From contig NZ_BCVA01000050.1 of NCBI RefSeq assembly GCF_001591505.1, forward strand, positions 1 to 39,999: 39,999 bases of DNA, given 5' to 3'. Numbering within the stretch: the stretch's first letter is position 1; each line of letters begins with the position of its first letter. The position numbers were made by a program, and so were the translations under genes. The notes below the pieces were generated by a model that was given only the letters and a program-made list of their open reading frames with translations, was not told the DNA's origin and ran no database searches. This document shows, piece after piece, positions 8,064 through 16,878 of this stretch. The stretch is from Neobacillus niacini NBRC 15566 (GTDB taxonomy: Bacteria; Bacillota; Bacilli; Bacillales; Cytobacillaceae).

Positions 8064-8139
8064 GAAATTTTATAATAGATAGTTTCCTATAAATAAAGGT
8101 CTTTATTATACCCATCATCCTTTCTTTCCACTAATAACA

Positions 8140-8176
8140 ACAGAAGCGATTATCCTTATAGGACAATCGCTTCTGT
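8140..8176 (-). terminator. Terminator-like hairpin after signal peptidase gene
   Basis: ACAGAAGCGATT pairs with AATCGCTTCTGT around a short loop. The following minus-strand sequence is only moderately T-rich (TGTTGTTATTA), so strength is uncertain. Confidence 0.5.
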
Positions 8177-8250
8177 CAGTGTAATATAATTTCTTAGGTT
8201 AGTTCTGATATTCTGATGAAGAATCAAGTAACTTTACGCAAATGAAGTAA

Positions 8251-8796
8251 TTAGTTATTAACGATTTTTATTTCTTTTATCGGAAAGAAAACGACATTTG
8301 TTGTACCAATTACCTTTTCCTTTGGTATCGCACCAATATGACGGCTATCTGTGCTATGCCTTCTGTTATCGCCCATTACAAAGAAACTATCTTTAGGAAC
8401 GATATCACTACCAACTGCGGTCTCCTTTAAAGTGAAGGAGTCTGTTAATGTTCCTCCATTAAGGCTGTGCTTATATTTTTCCAAATAAGGTTCGCTGTAT
8501 GCCTTCCCATTTATATATAAAACATCATTTTTGTACTCAACCTTGTCACCGGGAAGTCCAACTACACGTTTAATGTAATCCCTCCCATCTGGTGCGTGAA
8601 ACACGACAATATCAAATCTTTTTGGTTCACCTATCTTGGTTACCACCATACGATCCTTGTCCTGTAGAGTTGGGTTCATTGATTCTCCATCAACAACAAT
8701 AGGGGTAAAGAAAAAGGAACGAATAATTAATACAATAACTAGTGCACCTGTAATTGATTTAATCCATTCAAATGTTTCATTTTTCTTCTTTGTCAT
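8251..8796 (-). CDS. lepB: Signal peptidase I (SipS type)
   Basis: 181 aa, the usual length of Gram-positive type I signal peptidases. A single N-terminal transmembrane helix (about 15-32) is followed by the catalytic domain on the outer face. Catalytic Ser39 lies in GESMNPTL and catalytic Lys76 in YIKRVVGLPGD; the family box MGDNRRHSTDSR is present near 141-152. It cleaves signal peptides from exported proteins. ATG 8796 follows GGGAGG at 6-7 nt. Standalone gene. Bacillus species often carry several sip paralogues; which one this is cannot be told from the window. Confidence 0.95.
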   Translation of the reverse strand: MTKKKNETFEWIKSITGALVIVLIIRSFFFTPIVVDGESMNPTLQDKDRMVVTKIGEPKRFDIVVFHAPDGRDYIKRVVGLPGDKVEYKNDVLYINGKAYSEPYLEKYKHSLNGGTLTDSFTLKETAVGSDIVPKDSFFVMGDNRRHSTDSRHIGAIPKEKVIGTTNVVFFPIKEIKIVNN

Positions 8797-8927
8797 TATT
8801 CATCCTCCCTTACTTTCCTTTTAACTTTTATCCTTATTTTACCATGAGTGGTTGGTTATTTAGTAGTTTTCTTCGACTATCCTCCCGTTTAAAAAAACCT
8901 TATGACTTTCTAGTTATCAAGTAAATG

Positions 8928-9260
8928 CTATTCTCTGATAAACCACACCTTGGAAATTAGATTATCCTTTATTTCATAAATCGCCATTAAGCTGGTAGTC
9001 TCTCCTGTAAGTCCATTTGTAGCGACTTCCCAATCGATGACCCTGTTTCCGACGATAGAACGATTCTTGATCTCCGCAAACATTTTCTTTTTGAAGGTTT
9101 CGGTATACCTTTCAATCAAGGCATGCTTGCCGAATATGGTGATGGTATTATCCGGGAAGGTGTAAACGGTAATTTCATCGGCATATGTACTTGCAAAACC
9201 CTCTATATCTTGATTGTTGTAGAAGTCTATTTGCTGTTGGACAACTGTTTCAATTGACAT
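8928..9260 (-). CDS. SnoaL-like / NTF2-fold protein
   Basis: 110 aa from ATG 9260. It begins MSIETVVQQQIDFYNNQDIE and continues with FASTYADEITVYTFPDN, the typical start of small SnoaL-like proteins with a cone-shaped NTF2 fold; the end IYEIKDNLISKVWFIRE is the family's closing strand pair. Members are often annotated as steroid-isomerase-like or unknown; no catalytic residues can be assigned. The open frame extends upstream to 9353 but that part looks non-coding; the ribosome site before 9260 (GGGTTGAG) is weak. Confidence 0.75.
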   Translation of the reverse strand: MSIETVVQQQIDFYNNQDIEGFASTYADEITVYTFPDNTITIFGKHALIERYTETFKKKMFAEIKNRSIVGNRVIDWEVATNGLTGETTSLMAIYEIKDNLISKVWFIRE

Positions 9261-9492
9261 TTTCTCAACCCTTATATGATTATTTTTTAACGCCTTTAAA
9301 TTTATTTTGTATTCAGTTAACATAATATAATTATTTACATAAAAAAGATTCAACTCACTATCAGAAAACGAATCTATTACTGAGAGCCAAATTGTTTCTT
9401 TCCTAATGCAGCTTCTTTACTTCTCGCTTATAAGCAGAAGATGCCATGGACAGACTTCTACCACCGAATATCATATTGCATTGCAATTATAT

Positions 9493-10032
9493 TTAGTGTG
9501 AAATATGCAGGATCGTATACATCACTCCCTGCTTTTCATCTATTAAATTACTAACATCATCTAAAAAGTAAAAAACATCGTATTCCCACTTATCCGGATT
9601 ATACGTAAGCATATACTCGGCATTGTTAATGATTGGTAGATTTTCAAGTATTTCTTCTTTAGTGTTACACAGACTTTCCTGTGGCGGAATCGATTTAGTT
9701 AGATGGAACAGATATTTATAAGAGCTGATGTCTAATGGTGGATCAATCAGTGGAATCCTCACCTGGACTTGTTGCCAGCCGAAAGAGGTAAGAATATTGT
9801 CATAATATCCTTCAAACAAAAACTTGTTTAGACCATTGTGATTTTTCCAAAGATACAACGGGCTATAACTGTTTTGTAAATTATGATTTATCCCTTTTTC
9901 TGTGATCAGATACAATTTGAATACCAAATCATCAAATCCATCTGTTTTATGTCCATTCTTTGTGACTCGTTCCTTAATGATGTTCATATCATAGTCACTA
10001 GGTAATAGTATCTTGTATTGCGTCGTAATCAT
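9493..10032 (-). CDS. DUF4865-family protein
   Basis: 179 aa. The N-terminus (MITTQYKILLPSDYDMNIIKER) and the pattern GFDDLVFKLYLITEKG, SPLYLWKNHNGLNKFL, then SFGWQQVQ match the DUF4865 family as I know it (LPADYDM, KAFLI.EKG, APFYLW). Function unknown; related proteins occur near small oxidoreductases. ATG 10032 follows AAAGGAG at 6 nt. An intrinsic terminator about 155 bp upstream on the same strand (10184-10211) could be an attenuator or the end of another transcript. Confidence 0.7.
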   Translation of the reverse strand: MITTQYKILLPSDYDMNIIKERVTKNGHKTDGFDDLVFKLYLITEKGINHNLQNSYSPLYLWKNHNGLNKFLFEGYYDNILTSFGWQQVQVRIPLIDPPLDISSYKYLFHLTKSIPPQESLCNTKEEILENLPIINNAEYMLTYNPDKWEYDVFYFLDDVSNLIDEKQGVMYTILHISH

Positions 10033-10183
10033 TCTTTTCTCCTTTTTTCATCTTGTATGATTGGATTTCTTTAAGACTCTTCTTCAGGCTAAGAATAGGT
10101 ACTGACACGGGATAGATGAGATTGATCCTAATGAAGAGTGATTTAGTTAAACATATGCTTTTAAGTACGAAAAAATATTTTTT

Positions 10184-10211
10184 TAAAAAAAGGACCTCCT
10201 AAGGAAGCCCT
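10184..10211 (-). terminator. Intrinsic terminator upstream of the DUF4865 gene
   Basis: Minus strand AGGGCTTCC/GGAGGTCCT stem (with G-U pairs) around TTA, followed by seven T. Confidence 0.75.
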
Positions 10212-10470
10212 TATACCCTATTAAGTTTATTTTTCCTTGCTCACAGTGATTGGAATTGGAACTCTAGCAGGTAAAATTCCTTTATGAGGTCCCCTGTTCT
10301 CCCAGCATCCCTCGTTCCTTCATACTCACATCTAAAAACTCTCGAGTGCAGGGACTTACATGGCTACATGTGAGTTATATACCTTTTTGAACTTCATAAA
10401 ACTTATGATTCTCCATAACACAACATAAACAAACAGGGATAAATAAATAAAATTCTATACAAACATCTAA
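10212..10470. other. Unassigned intergenic region with a long-range stem
   Basis: No gene is visible. ACTCACAT at 10324-10331 pairs with ATGTGAGT at 10368-10375, enclosing smaller hairpins, and the stretch ends at a terminator on the minus strand. It has the look of a structured leader or small RNA, but I could not match it to T-box, SAM, purine, lysine, M-box or FMN consensus sequences. Confidence 0.3.
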
Positions 10471-10710
10471 TCAACCGAGGTGGAATTTTCCGAACTTAAT
10501 AGAAACAAAACGATGGTTTATTTTCACACTCCTAGCAACTAGATTTTCCTTCCATTTGACTTTTGATTTGCATGTTAGATATTCAATGAACAAGGGTATA
10601 AATCCTTTTTCGATCAATGCCCCTTTGTACATTTCTTTATTAAACAAGTCTACCTCGATAATTTTATTACCATATTCATAATCTTGGAAATAAAAAAAGG
10701 AAAAGGACAA
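10471..10710 (-). CDS. Doubtful small ORF, possible gene remnant
   Basis: 79 aa from a TTG without a ribosome site. The composition (KGFIPLFIEYLTCKSKVKWKEN) is protein-like but no family is recognised. It may be the 3' remnant of a gene cut by insertion of the neighbouring recombinase cluster. Confidence 0.25.
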   Translation of the reverse strand: MSFSFFYFQDYEYGNKIIEVDLFNKEMYKGALIEKGFIPLFIEYLTCKSKVKWKENLVARSVKINHRFVSIKFGKFHLG

Positions 10711-10796
10711 TCATTATCTTGAAGTAACGGGATTGTTTTTTCAAGAAGTAAATTAAAAGGAGCGTTAATCCTTCTTAACCTTAATTATGATATAAT

Positions 10797-10843
10797 AAAA
10801 AAATGTCTAATCCCATATGTACCAATGGTTTAGACATTTTTAT
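10797..10843 (-). terminator. Terminator of the recombinase operon
   Basis: AAATGTCTAA pairs with TTAGACATTT; the minus strand continues TTTTTTTATT. It lies 62 bp after the last recombinase gene. A partial GCGTTAATCC-family repeat is next to it at 10759-10780. Confidence 0.8.
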
Positions 10844-10904
10844 AACCAAGTTTATTAAAGCGTTAATTGGTATTATACGCGAATATCCTCTTCCTGCTAT
10901 CCAC

Positions 10905-11744
10905 TTACATCAATAGATCATATATCTCTTTTCTTGCTTGGTGATATAAACGAGCATACAACTGTGTTTGATGTGGACGGTAATGCCCTAAAAGCACCTG
11001 AATACACGCCAATGGCATACCCTTTTTGGCTAAATGGGCAGCAAATGTATGGCGTAGTGTATGTGGTGACATGTAAAAACCTACCTTCTCTGTATAGGTT
11101 TGAAATTTTAATTGAATGGTACGCGGACACATTGGACCTGTACTTTTTGTATTAACAAATACAAACGGTAGATCATCATTTCGAATGTCTAGGTAGGCTT
11201 TAAGATGTTCCTCACACTCTCTTGTAAATAACACAATCCGTTCTTTTTTACCCTTCCCTTTTGGGATTGTAATCATGCGTTCCGGCCAATTAATATCCTC
11301 TTTATTCATTTCAACCATTTCCGTAATACGTACACCCGTAGCATAAAGAACCTCAATAACTGCTCTTTCCTCTATCTTTCCTTTTACTAGTTGGCGCAAT
11401 TGAAATAGTTCATCCTTTTGCAAATACCTCGGTAGTTTATCGTCTAGTTCAGGTAAAGGGATGTTTTCCGATGGATCTTTACTAAGTACCCCTTCCTCTA
11501 AACAATACTTAAAAAACAATTTTATACCAGCTAGTTTGGCTCTCACTGAACTCACCTTATAATCACTTAATTCCAAAGATGACATCCATCTTCGTATATC
11601 TTTCGAACTGATTTCAGAGAATGGCCCGTCACAATAAGCTACTAATTGTTCTACTGCTACTATATATTGTTTTACTGTGTTTTCTTCTAAGCGTAAACTA
11701 TATGCCTCCTTAAATTGTTCTAAACAAATATCTGTGCTAATCAA
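10905..11744 (-). CDS. Tyrosine recombinase D (second member of pair 2)
   Basis: 279 aa, fourth gene of the operon. An N-terminal core-binding (SAM-like) domain covers about 5-85 and the catalytic domain about 105-275. The catalytic set is complete: Arg in ATGVRITEM, Lys in GKGKKERIV, His-x-x-Arg in SPHTLRHTFAAH, His in LGHYRPHQT, and nucleophile Tyr in TQLYARL. It is most like gene B of the same operon, not its direct neighbour C. Start TTG 11744 lies 13 bp after the stop of C, behind a TAGGA site. A XerC/D-like or integrase role in moving a specific DNA unit is inferred. Confidence 0.9.
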   Translation of the reverse strand: MISTDICLEQFKEAYSLRLEENTVKQYIVAVEQLVAYCDGPFSEISSKDIRRWMSSLELSDYKVSSVRAKLAGIKLFFKYCLEEGVLSKDPSENIPLPELDDKLPRYLQKDELFQLRQLVKGKIEERAVIEVLYATGVRITEMVEMNKEDINWPERMITIPKGKGKKERIVLFTRECEEHLKAYLDIRNDDLPFVFVNTKSTGPMCPRTIQLKFQTYTEKVGFYMSPHTLRHTFAAHLAKKGMPLACIQVLLGHYRPHQTQLYARLYHQARKEIYDLLM

Positions 11745-11757
11745 GAATTCCTACCCC

Positions 11758-12639
11758 CTATCCCATGAATTTACGGTAAAGCGATATTATCTCCTTCCTG
11801 GGGAGTCTAGCATAGATTTGAGTGGTACTTATATCGCTATGTCCCAGTTCATCCGCTATAAACGACAAATCAGCCCCTTTTGTCAATAATTCTGTTGCAA
11901 ATGTATGGCGTAGCCGATGTGGATGCAAATTTGTTTTCAACCCCGCTTCACCTCCTAATTTCTGTAAAATTCCTTGGATGGATCGAACAGCTAAACGTTT
12001 TCCTGTAGTAGTGACAAAAAGTGCCTCCTGGGGATTTAGGCTTAAAGCAAAATACCGTTCTAATAATAGAGCACACTTTTCTGTAAAATGAACATAACGA
12101 ATCTTTTTGCCTTTTCCTATAACACGCGCTGTACGATCCTCAAGGTCTACATCCTCACGATTTAAATCACTTACCTCTTTTACCCGGCACCCTGATGTTA
12201 GGAAAAATTCTACCAATGCCTGATTTCGAAGTGAGGTAAATTCACTCATGTTGCGAATTTTAGCAATTTCCTCTTTCTCTAAATACTTTGGAAGTGATTG
12301 AGGGAGACGAGGAAACCACCTACCTTTCATTGGGGAACTCTCTATATAATCCTCGCGTATGCAAAACTTAAAGAATGAAGAAAGAATACTTAACCGAAGT
12401 CTCAATGTTGCTTCACTATAATGAGCACCATTTTTTTTAAACCATTCTAGTATTGTATTGGATTCCAGTGAGGTATATGGCTCTTTCATTTCTCCAAAGA
12501 AAAGTTCTAAAAACTTGCGGTAGGTAATAATCGTTATTTGGCTCCTGTTTGATACTTTTAAACTTAATAAAAATTCTCCGATGATTTCCTGATTAATTTC
12601 ATTCGGCAAATCTTTAGTTAACTGCCAGTAATTTTTCAC
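11758..12639 (-). CDS. Tyrosine recombinase C (first member of pair 2)
   Basis: About 293 aa. Core-binding domain first, then the catalytic domain with Arg in TSGCRVKEV, Lys in GKGKKIRYV, HPHRLRHTFATE, LGHSDISTT and Tyr in TQIYARL. It is clearly paralogous to gene A: both begin with a NYW motif and share (P)xSLPKYL and a GKGK-x-I-R-x-VHFTE block. I prefer GTG 12639 over GTG 12648, because AAGGGTGA then lies at the right distance and the N-terminus aligns with A. Only about 11 bp separate it from the stop of B, so translation is probably coupled. Confidence 0.9.
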   Translation of the reverse strand: MKNYWQLTKDLPNEINQEIIGEFLLSLKVSNRSQITIITYRKFLELFFGEMKEPYTSLESNTILEWFKKNGAHYSEATLRLRLSILSSFFKFCIREDYIESSPMKGRWFPRLPQSLPKYLEKEEIAKIRNMSEFTSLRNQALVEFFLTSGCRVKEVSDLNREDVDLEDRTARVIGKGKKIRYVHFTEKCALLLERYFALSLNPQEALFVTTTGKRLAVRSIQGILQKLGGEAGLKTNLHPHRLRHTFATELLTKGADLSFIADELGHSDISTTQIYARLPRKEIISLYRKFMG

Positions 12640-12650
12640 TATTTTCACCC

Positions 12651-13481
12651 TTAATGATAAAGATCATATTGCTTTTTCCGCGCATGTTCCATTAGTCGTG
12701 TATAAATTCGAGTACTATTAATATCAACATGACCCAGTAGTTCTTGGATGTAACTTTGAGGCATATTTTTTTCTGCTAAATGTGCTGCAAATGTATGTCT
12801 TAGAGTATGCGGGGTCACCTTAAAACCAAGAGATTTAGAAAACTTACGAAAGTTTTTTTGAATAAATTCCCGGTGTAATTGTTTACCTCTTCGATTTGCA
12901 AATAAAAACTGGCTGTTAGTTGTTCGCTTTTCCAAGTACATCTTTAAGCGTTCCGCACAATCGTGAGAAAAAAGTACAAACCGTTCTTTGGTTCCTTTTC
13001 CTTTTCGTATCCAAATTTGCCGGGTATCCCATTTAATATCTACTAATTTAATTTCTAATAGTTCACTTACCCTTACACCTGTAGAATATAATGTTTCGAC
13101 GATGGGGCGAAATTGGTCATCATTTCGTGTTAACTCTTGTAGTAAGGCAACCTGACGCTTACTTAAGTAGTATGGAAGGATATCATCTTTTTTAGGAGTT
13201 TTTACCGTTAACACTGGATTTTTCTTTAGAAGATTCTCCTCCATGCAATATTGGTAAAACGATTTCAAACCTGATAATTTAATATGTATGGACCGTTTTT
13301 TAAGACCTTTTTCCTCCATTGAAGCAAGCCATGCTCTAATATCCGTAGCCTTAACTTCATTAAACTTTTTCCCACAAAAGCTAAAGAATTGTTTGAGTGA
13401 AAGTCTATAACTTCTAATTGTTTCATTACTAAACTTAGATTGATTATCATTAAAAAAAGTCTCTAACGCTTCTTCTGTCAT
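12651..13481 (-). CDS. Tyrosine recombinase B (second member of pair 1)
   Basis: 276 aa with a core-binding domain (RSYRLSLKQFFSFC) and a full catalytic domain: STGVRVSEL, GKGTKERFV, TPHTLRHTFAAH, LGHVDINST and Tyr in TRIYTRL. Its closest relative in the window is D (shared PHTLRHTFAAHLA and the C-terminal HARKxxYDL). ATG 13481 lies 6 bp after the stop of A; the stop region itself (GGGGTAA) can act as the ribosome site. All key residues are present, so it should be active alone or in a mixed complex with A. Confidence 0.92.
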   Translation of the reverse strand: MTEEALETFFNDNQSKFSNETIRSYRLSLKQFFSFCGKKFNEVKATDIRAWLASMEEKGLKKRSIHIKLSGLKSFYQYCMEENLLKKNPVLTVKTPKKDDILPYYLSKRQVALLQELTRNDDQFRPIVETLYSTGVRVSELLEIKLVDIKWDTRQIWIRKGKGTKERFVLFSHDCAERLKMYLEKRTTNSQFLFANRRGKQLHREFIQKNFRKFSKSLGFKVTPHTLRHTFAAHLAEKNMPQSYIQELLGHVDINSTRIYTRLMEHARKKQYDLYH

Positions 13482-13487
13482 AGTTAT

Positions 13488-14375
13488 TTACCCCATAATA
13501 TTTTGATAAGATAAAATCAAGTCTTCTGTTAGAATACTTGCATAAATACGAGTTGTATTTAAATTTACATGTCCCAATTCATCTGCAATTACTTCAATGG
13601 TGGCCCCTCTTGCAAGCATGTTTGTTGCAAATGTATGTCTACAACAGTGTGGATGGAGGGATTGTTGTAGTCCTGACATTTTACCAACTTTACGTGTAAT
13701 GTAATAGATTTGATTTGTTTGAATGCGTTGACCTGAATCATTTAAAAATAATGGGTCCTTTTCGGTAATGGATCTTGTTTGTAAGTACTCACTTAATACA
13801 ATTGCACACTCTTCAGTAAAATGTACCTTTCGAATTCTTTTTCCTTTTCCTGTTACCTCAGCTGTTCTTTTTTCTAAATTGAGATCTTTAATAGATAGAT
13901 TAGAAACTTCATTACTCCTGCATCCTGACGAAAATAAAAATAGTATCAGTGCACGGTCACGAAGAGTCAAATTTTCTACCGCGATTTTTACCCTAGCAAA
14001 CTCCTTCTCAGTTAAATACTTGGGTAAGGACTTTGGGATTTTAGGTCTCCATCTTTTTTTGATAATTACATTTTCTATATGCTCTTCAGCGAGACAAAAT
14101 TGAAAAAATGAAGAAAGTGCTGATAGATAAGCATCCACTGTCTTTTCCTTTTTTTTGATTGTGAAATGATTTATATACTTTCTCACATCTTCAGATGTTA
14201 ATAGTTTTAAAGGAACTGTACACTCACGAAAAAAACGTTCTAGAAACCAACGATAATTTCTTATTGTTCGTTCTGCTTTATTTTCAAGTTTTAAACTTAA
14301 TAAATACTCATCCAGAACCGCCCTTGTTGATTCATCCTCAAGGTTACTCTTCCAGTAATTTCTTGATTCTTTCAT
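13488..14375 (-). CDS. Tyrosine recombinase A (first member of pair 1, operon start)
   Basis: 295 aa, first gene of the four. Core-binding domain (TIRNYRWFLERFF), then catalytic domain with Arg in SSGCRSNEV, Lys in GKGKRIRKV, HPHCCRHTFATN, LGHVNLNTT and Tyr in TRIYASI. Paralogue of C. ATG 14375 follows GAGG at 7 nt. Upstream is a TATAAT box (14445-14450 on the minus strand) and an inverted repeat that may be a recombination or operator site. The CC in place of the more common LR in the HxxR box still leaves His and Arg in register. Confidence 0.92.
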   Translation of the reverse strand: MKESRNYWKSNLEDESTRAVLDEYLLSLKLENKAERTIRNYRWFLERFFRECTVPLKLLTSEDVRKYINHFTIKKKEKTVDAYLSALSSFFQFCLAEEHIENVIIKKRWRPKIPKSLPKYLTEKEFARVKIAVENLTLRDRALILFLFSSGCRSNEVSNLSIKDLNLEKRTAEVTGKGKRIRKVHFTEECAIVLSEYLQTRSITEKDPLFLNDSGQRIQTNQIYYITRKVGKMSGLQQSLHPHCCRHTFATNMLARGATIEVIADELGHVNLNTTRIYASILTEDLILSYQNIMG

Positions 14376-14473
14376 TTGTTAACCTCTTCTATTTAATTAA
14401 TGCTAACCTATAATAATCTTTAACAAATTTATCTTTTAATAAACATTATAATAAGACGTAATATAAAACTAAT

Positions 14474-14505
14474 AATATTAGCTGACAATTCTGATCAGTA
14501 ATATT
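14474..14505. promoter_or_regulatory. Inverted repeat upstream of the recombinase operon
   Basis: AATATTAGCTGA pairs with TCAGTAATATT (one bulged base) around a short centre. It lies about 25 bp upstream of the likely -10 box of gene A, where a core recombination site or an autoregulatory operator would be expected. No second copy was found near the left end of the operon. Confidence 0.45.
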
Positions 14506-14540
14506 AATTTTGTTCTTACTTTTTGCGAATCACCTGTAAA

Positions 14541-14803
14541 TCAATCTACAAAAAAAAACACTCCTCCTTTTAAATTCAGTTTGACCTTGTGAACAAGTGA
14601 AACATCTACTGCAACCATTTGAGCAATATCATCCAATGGCATATCCGGCTTATTATTTAAGTTTTTAAAATTAGATTCTGTAAGTTGTTAATTTGGAATA
14701 CCTTATTCGTAATGAAAACTATATAGCCGAGATGAATTGCACCTGGAAATTGCATAGCAATATGGTCACAAAAATTAAAAGGAATACTATTGGAACATTG
14801 CAT
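14541..14803 (-). pseudogene. Frameshifted small gene, helix-turn-helix-like C-terminus
   Basis: ATG 14803 follows TAGGAGAG at 6 nt and opens a frame (MQCSNSIPFNFCDHIAMQF) that stops at 14657. Adding one A in an A5 run just before that stop joins it to a second frame reading NNKPDMPLDDIAQMVAVDV, then SLVHKVK, which resembles the short closing HTH-like segment found at the end of Rpn-type nuclease/transposase proteins. Corrected length about 87 aa. Family uncertain. It may be decay or a homopolymer sequencing error. Confidence 0.4.
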
Positions 14804-15108
14804 ATTAATCTCTCCTAACTTTTCATTTCTTTAAAATAGTGTTGCAACGTTTTTTTACAACACCTCTTACTTAGCTATAAATCCCCATACCTCTATATTC
14901 CTTTAGAGGCACAAAAAATATGATTTGGTCCAATTGTCAAATATACAATTAAAGCCATTTTAAATGACTGATTCCAATTAAAGTAAATTGATTGATATTA
15001 GCTTAGAGGGAGAACTCAAATAAATACTAAGACAACTTAGAGGATAGTATGGAACATTATGATTAGGAGCAAAAATAATCAATATTAGGCAAAAAAGTTT
15101 CTAAATCC
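14804..15108. other. Intergenic region without visible gene
   Basis: AT-rich sequence between the small pseudogene and the terminator of the restriction gene. I see no open frame with a ribosome site and no clear repeat. Confidence 0.5.
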
Positions 15109-15142
15109 TATAAAAAGAAATGGTGGGATTTTCCCACCATTC
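15109..15142 (-). terminator. Terminator of the Mrr-like endonuclease gene
   Basis: AATGGTGGGA/TCCCACCATT stem followed by TTCTTTTTATA on the minus strand. Confidence 0.85.
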
Positions 15143-15214
15143 AGTAACGTTCACACATATTATTTTTTGGATTTTCTTTCTTGCAATGTCTTTGTAGTGA
15201 TCAAAATGTGACTC

Positions 15215-16777
15215 TTATTCATTGGCTATTTTTACGGTATAACCATGTTTTTGGAAAAGTTCCATTAAATATGAACCATCAATTAAGGTAATAGGCTTGT
15301 CCTTCACAAATTTATGGCTATCGTTTCCAAAATAACTAGTGGTCACTAATAATCCCTTTACAGCACCCTCATTAATCATGGTTCCATAAAGGTCCCTTAC
15401 AGCGGAAACTGGTACAACATTATTATATCTCTTAGCTTGTACAACAAATACTCCTCCACGAATTGGATCAGGATCATAGACAATTACATCCACTCCGCCA
15501 TCCCTGCTCGCTTTTGTGGTTCTTACTTCGCTCCCATTAATAGAAAACATTCGCTCAAATAGACCACGTACTAGATGCTCAAAGTCTTCCCAGGGCATTT
15601 TAGAGATATTTGGGATATTTTCCACCCCTATTAAAATGTCTTTGGATTCAACAAATCTTTTTTCGTTTTTTGTAAATTCCATAAAGGGTTTCACAGGTGC
15701 CATGTCTTTTAATGCACCTATTGAAAGACCCTTTAACTTTCGAAAACACTCTTTAGGGTTAACTCTTTCTAAATTTAAAGGTTGATAATCCTCTTTCCCA
15801 ACACTTAGAGTTATAATGCAGGACGTAAAATCATTGCCAGTAGCTGGGCTTGTCCCGTGAACAATTCCATTAAAAACAATGGTATTAATGTTGTTATGAG
15901 TATCACTACTAAAAAGTTCATGGATCGTCTTTAACGACAATTGGTAAATGACATGATCGTAAAATGAATCTAATTCTTTTTGATTCATTAATTTTTCAGT
16001 TATTTCCTTTTTAGTTTTGATGTATTTGTATTCAATAACTCTTGGCAACCTATCAGGCGTGGGAAGCGTAAAATCAACAATTAAGGATTTCATTTGCTTT
16101 ATATAATCAATCTCAAACTTTGGATTAAAGTCGTTCGGTAAAGGTGCTCTCCTTATGACTAAATCGCAATGTTCAAAAACTGCATGTTTTTCCCCTTCAA
16201 TAAGACCATTTTTAATTTTTAGAATTGATTCATTATGGCTGTTTTTAGCCGCTTCAAAAATTGACTTCTCTTCTAGGTATTTTTGATATAACTTTTGCTT
16301 CTTATCTCTATAGAGGCTATATTCCCTTTCATAATCTATTCTAGCAGCCTCCACAATCTTAAGACGGGAGTTTTTTAAAAATGGTAAGAGGTCCTCCCAA
16401 AACGATGTGCCGGGTACCTTGTGCTTCTTAAGATAATCTTCTAATTTTGGTGCAACATCATTAAATACGAATGGTTCAAACTCCCTTTTAATTAAAAGGT
16501 TGTCCCAGTTTACTGCATGGTTAATTTTTGCCGAGTTTAATAGTAAGTTTCGGTATTCATTAATTAATTGATTCGCTTCCTTTGTAAGTGCTTCGGCTTT
16601 CAATAAATCCTTTTCCTCTTTATTTTTGTTTTTTATTTTCTCCACTTGTATCTTCCACTTTTCCTTTTGTTCTTTTACTTTGTTATCTAACTCAACCGAA
16701 GTTTTGCCTTTTATAGTCTTGCTAACTCCTAAATGAGTGTTGGAGATGGTTTTTTGGTAAGGATACTGTGATGCCAT
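15215..16777 (-). CDS. Restriction endonuclease with C-terminal Mrr-type nuclease domain
   Basis: 520 aa. Residues about 30-75 and 145-185 are Lys/Glu-rich coiled coil; the middle (200-370) is unassigned. The C-terminal domain (about 390-510) is an Mrr-type PD-(D/E)xK nuclease: MPWEDFEHLVRGLFE helix, Asp432 in DGGVD, then FVVQAKRY with Gln449 and Lys451. Mrr proteins cut modified or foreign DNA without a partner methylase, and none is seen here. ATG 16777 lies 8 nt behind GGAGGGG; the upstream in-frame TTG is too close. Own terminator, so monocistronic. Place in the defence island supports a type IV-like restriction role; the sensing part is unknown. Confidence 0.88.
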   Translation of the reverse strand: MASQYPYQKTISNTHLGVSKTIKGKTSVELDNKVKEQKEKWKIQVEKIKNKNKEEKDLLKAEALTKEANQLINEYRNLLLNSAKINHAVNWDNLLIKREFEPFVFNDVAPKLEDYLKKHKVPGTSFWEDLLPFLKNSRLKIVEAARIDYEREYSLYRDKKQKLYQKYLEEKSIFEAAKNSHNESILKIKNGLIEGEKHAVFEHCDLVIRRAPLPNDFNPKFEIDYIKQMKSLIVDFTLPTPDRLPRVIEYKYIKTKKEITEKLMNQKELDSFYDHVIYQLSLKTIHELFSSDTHNNINTIVFNGIVHGTSPATGNDFTSCIITLSVGKEDYQPLNLERVNPKECFRKLKGLSIGALKDMAPVKPFMEFTKNEKRFVESKDILIGVENIPNISKMPWEDFEHLVRGLFERMFSINGSEVRTTKASRDGGVDVIVYDPDPIRGGVFVVQAKRYNNVVPVSAVRDLYGTMINEGAVKGLLVTTSYFGNDSHKFVKDKPITLIDGSYLMELFQKHGYTVKIANE

Positions 16778-16878
16778 ATTCAATTCCCCTCCATCGAATC
16801 ACCTGTTATTGAAATAAATAGTTATATAACGAGAATCAATATACAAATTTTGGAATATTCGCAGCAATTTTTTAAAAA

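Noticed and set aside
11822..12091. Plus-strand ORFs across the recombinase cluster
   Set aside because: They are antisense to four well-supported genes and show no family features.
10905..14375. RIT element (recombinase in trio)
   Set aside because: Four genes in two paralogous pairs do not fit the three-gene RIT pattern, and no terminal repeats were found.
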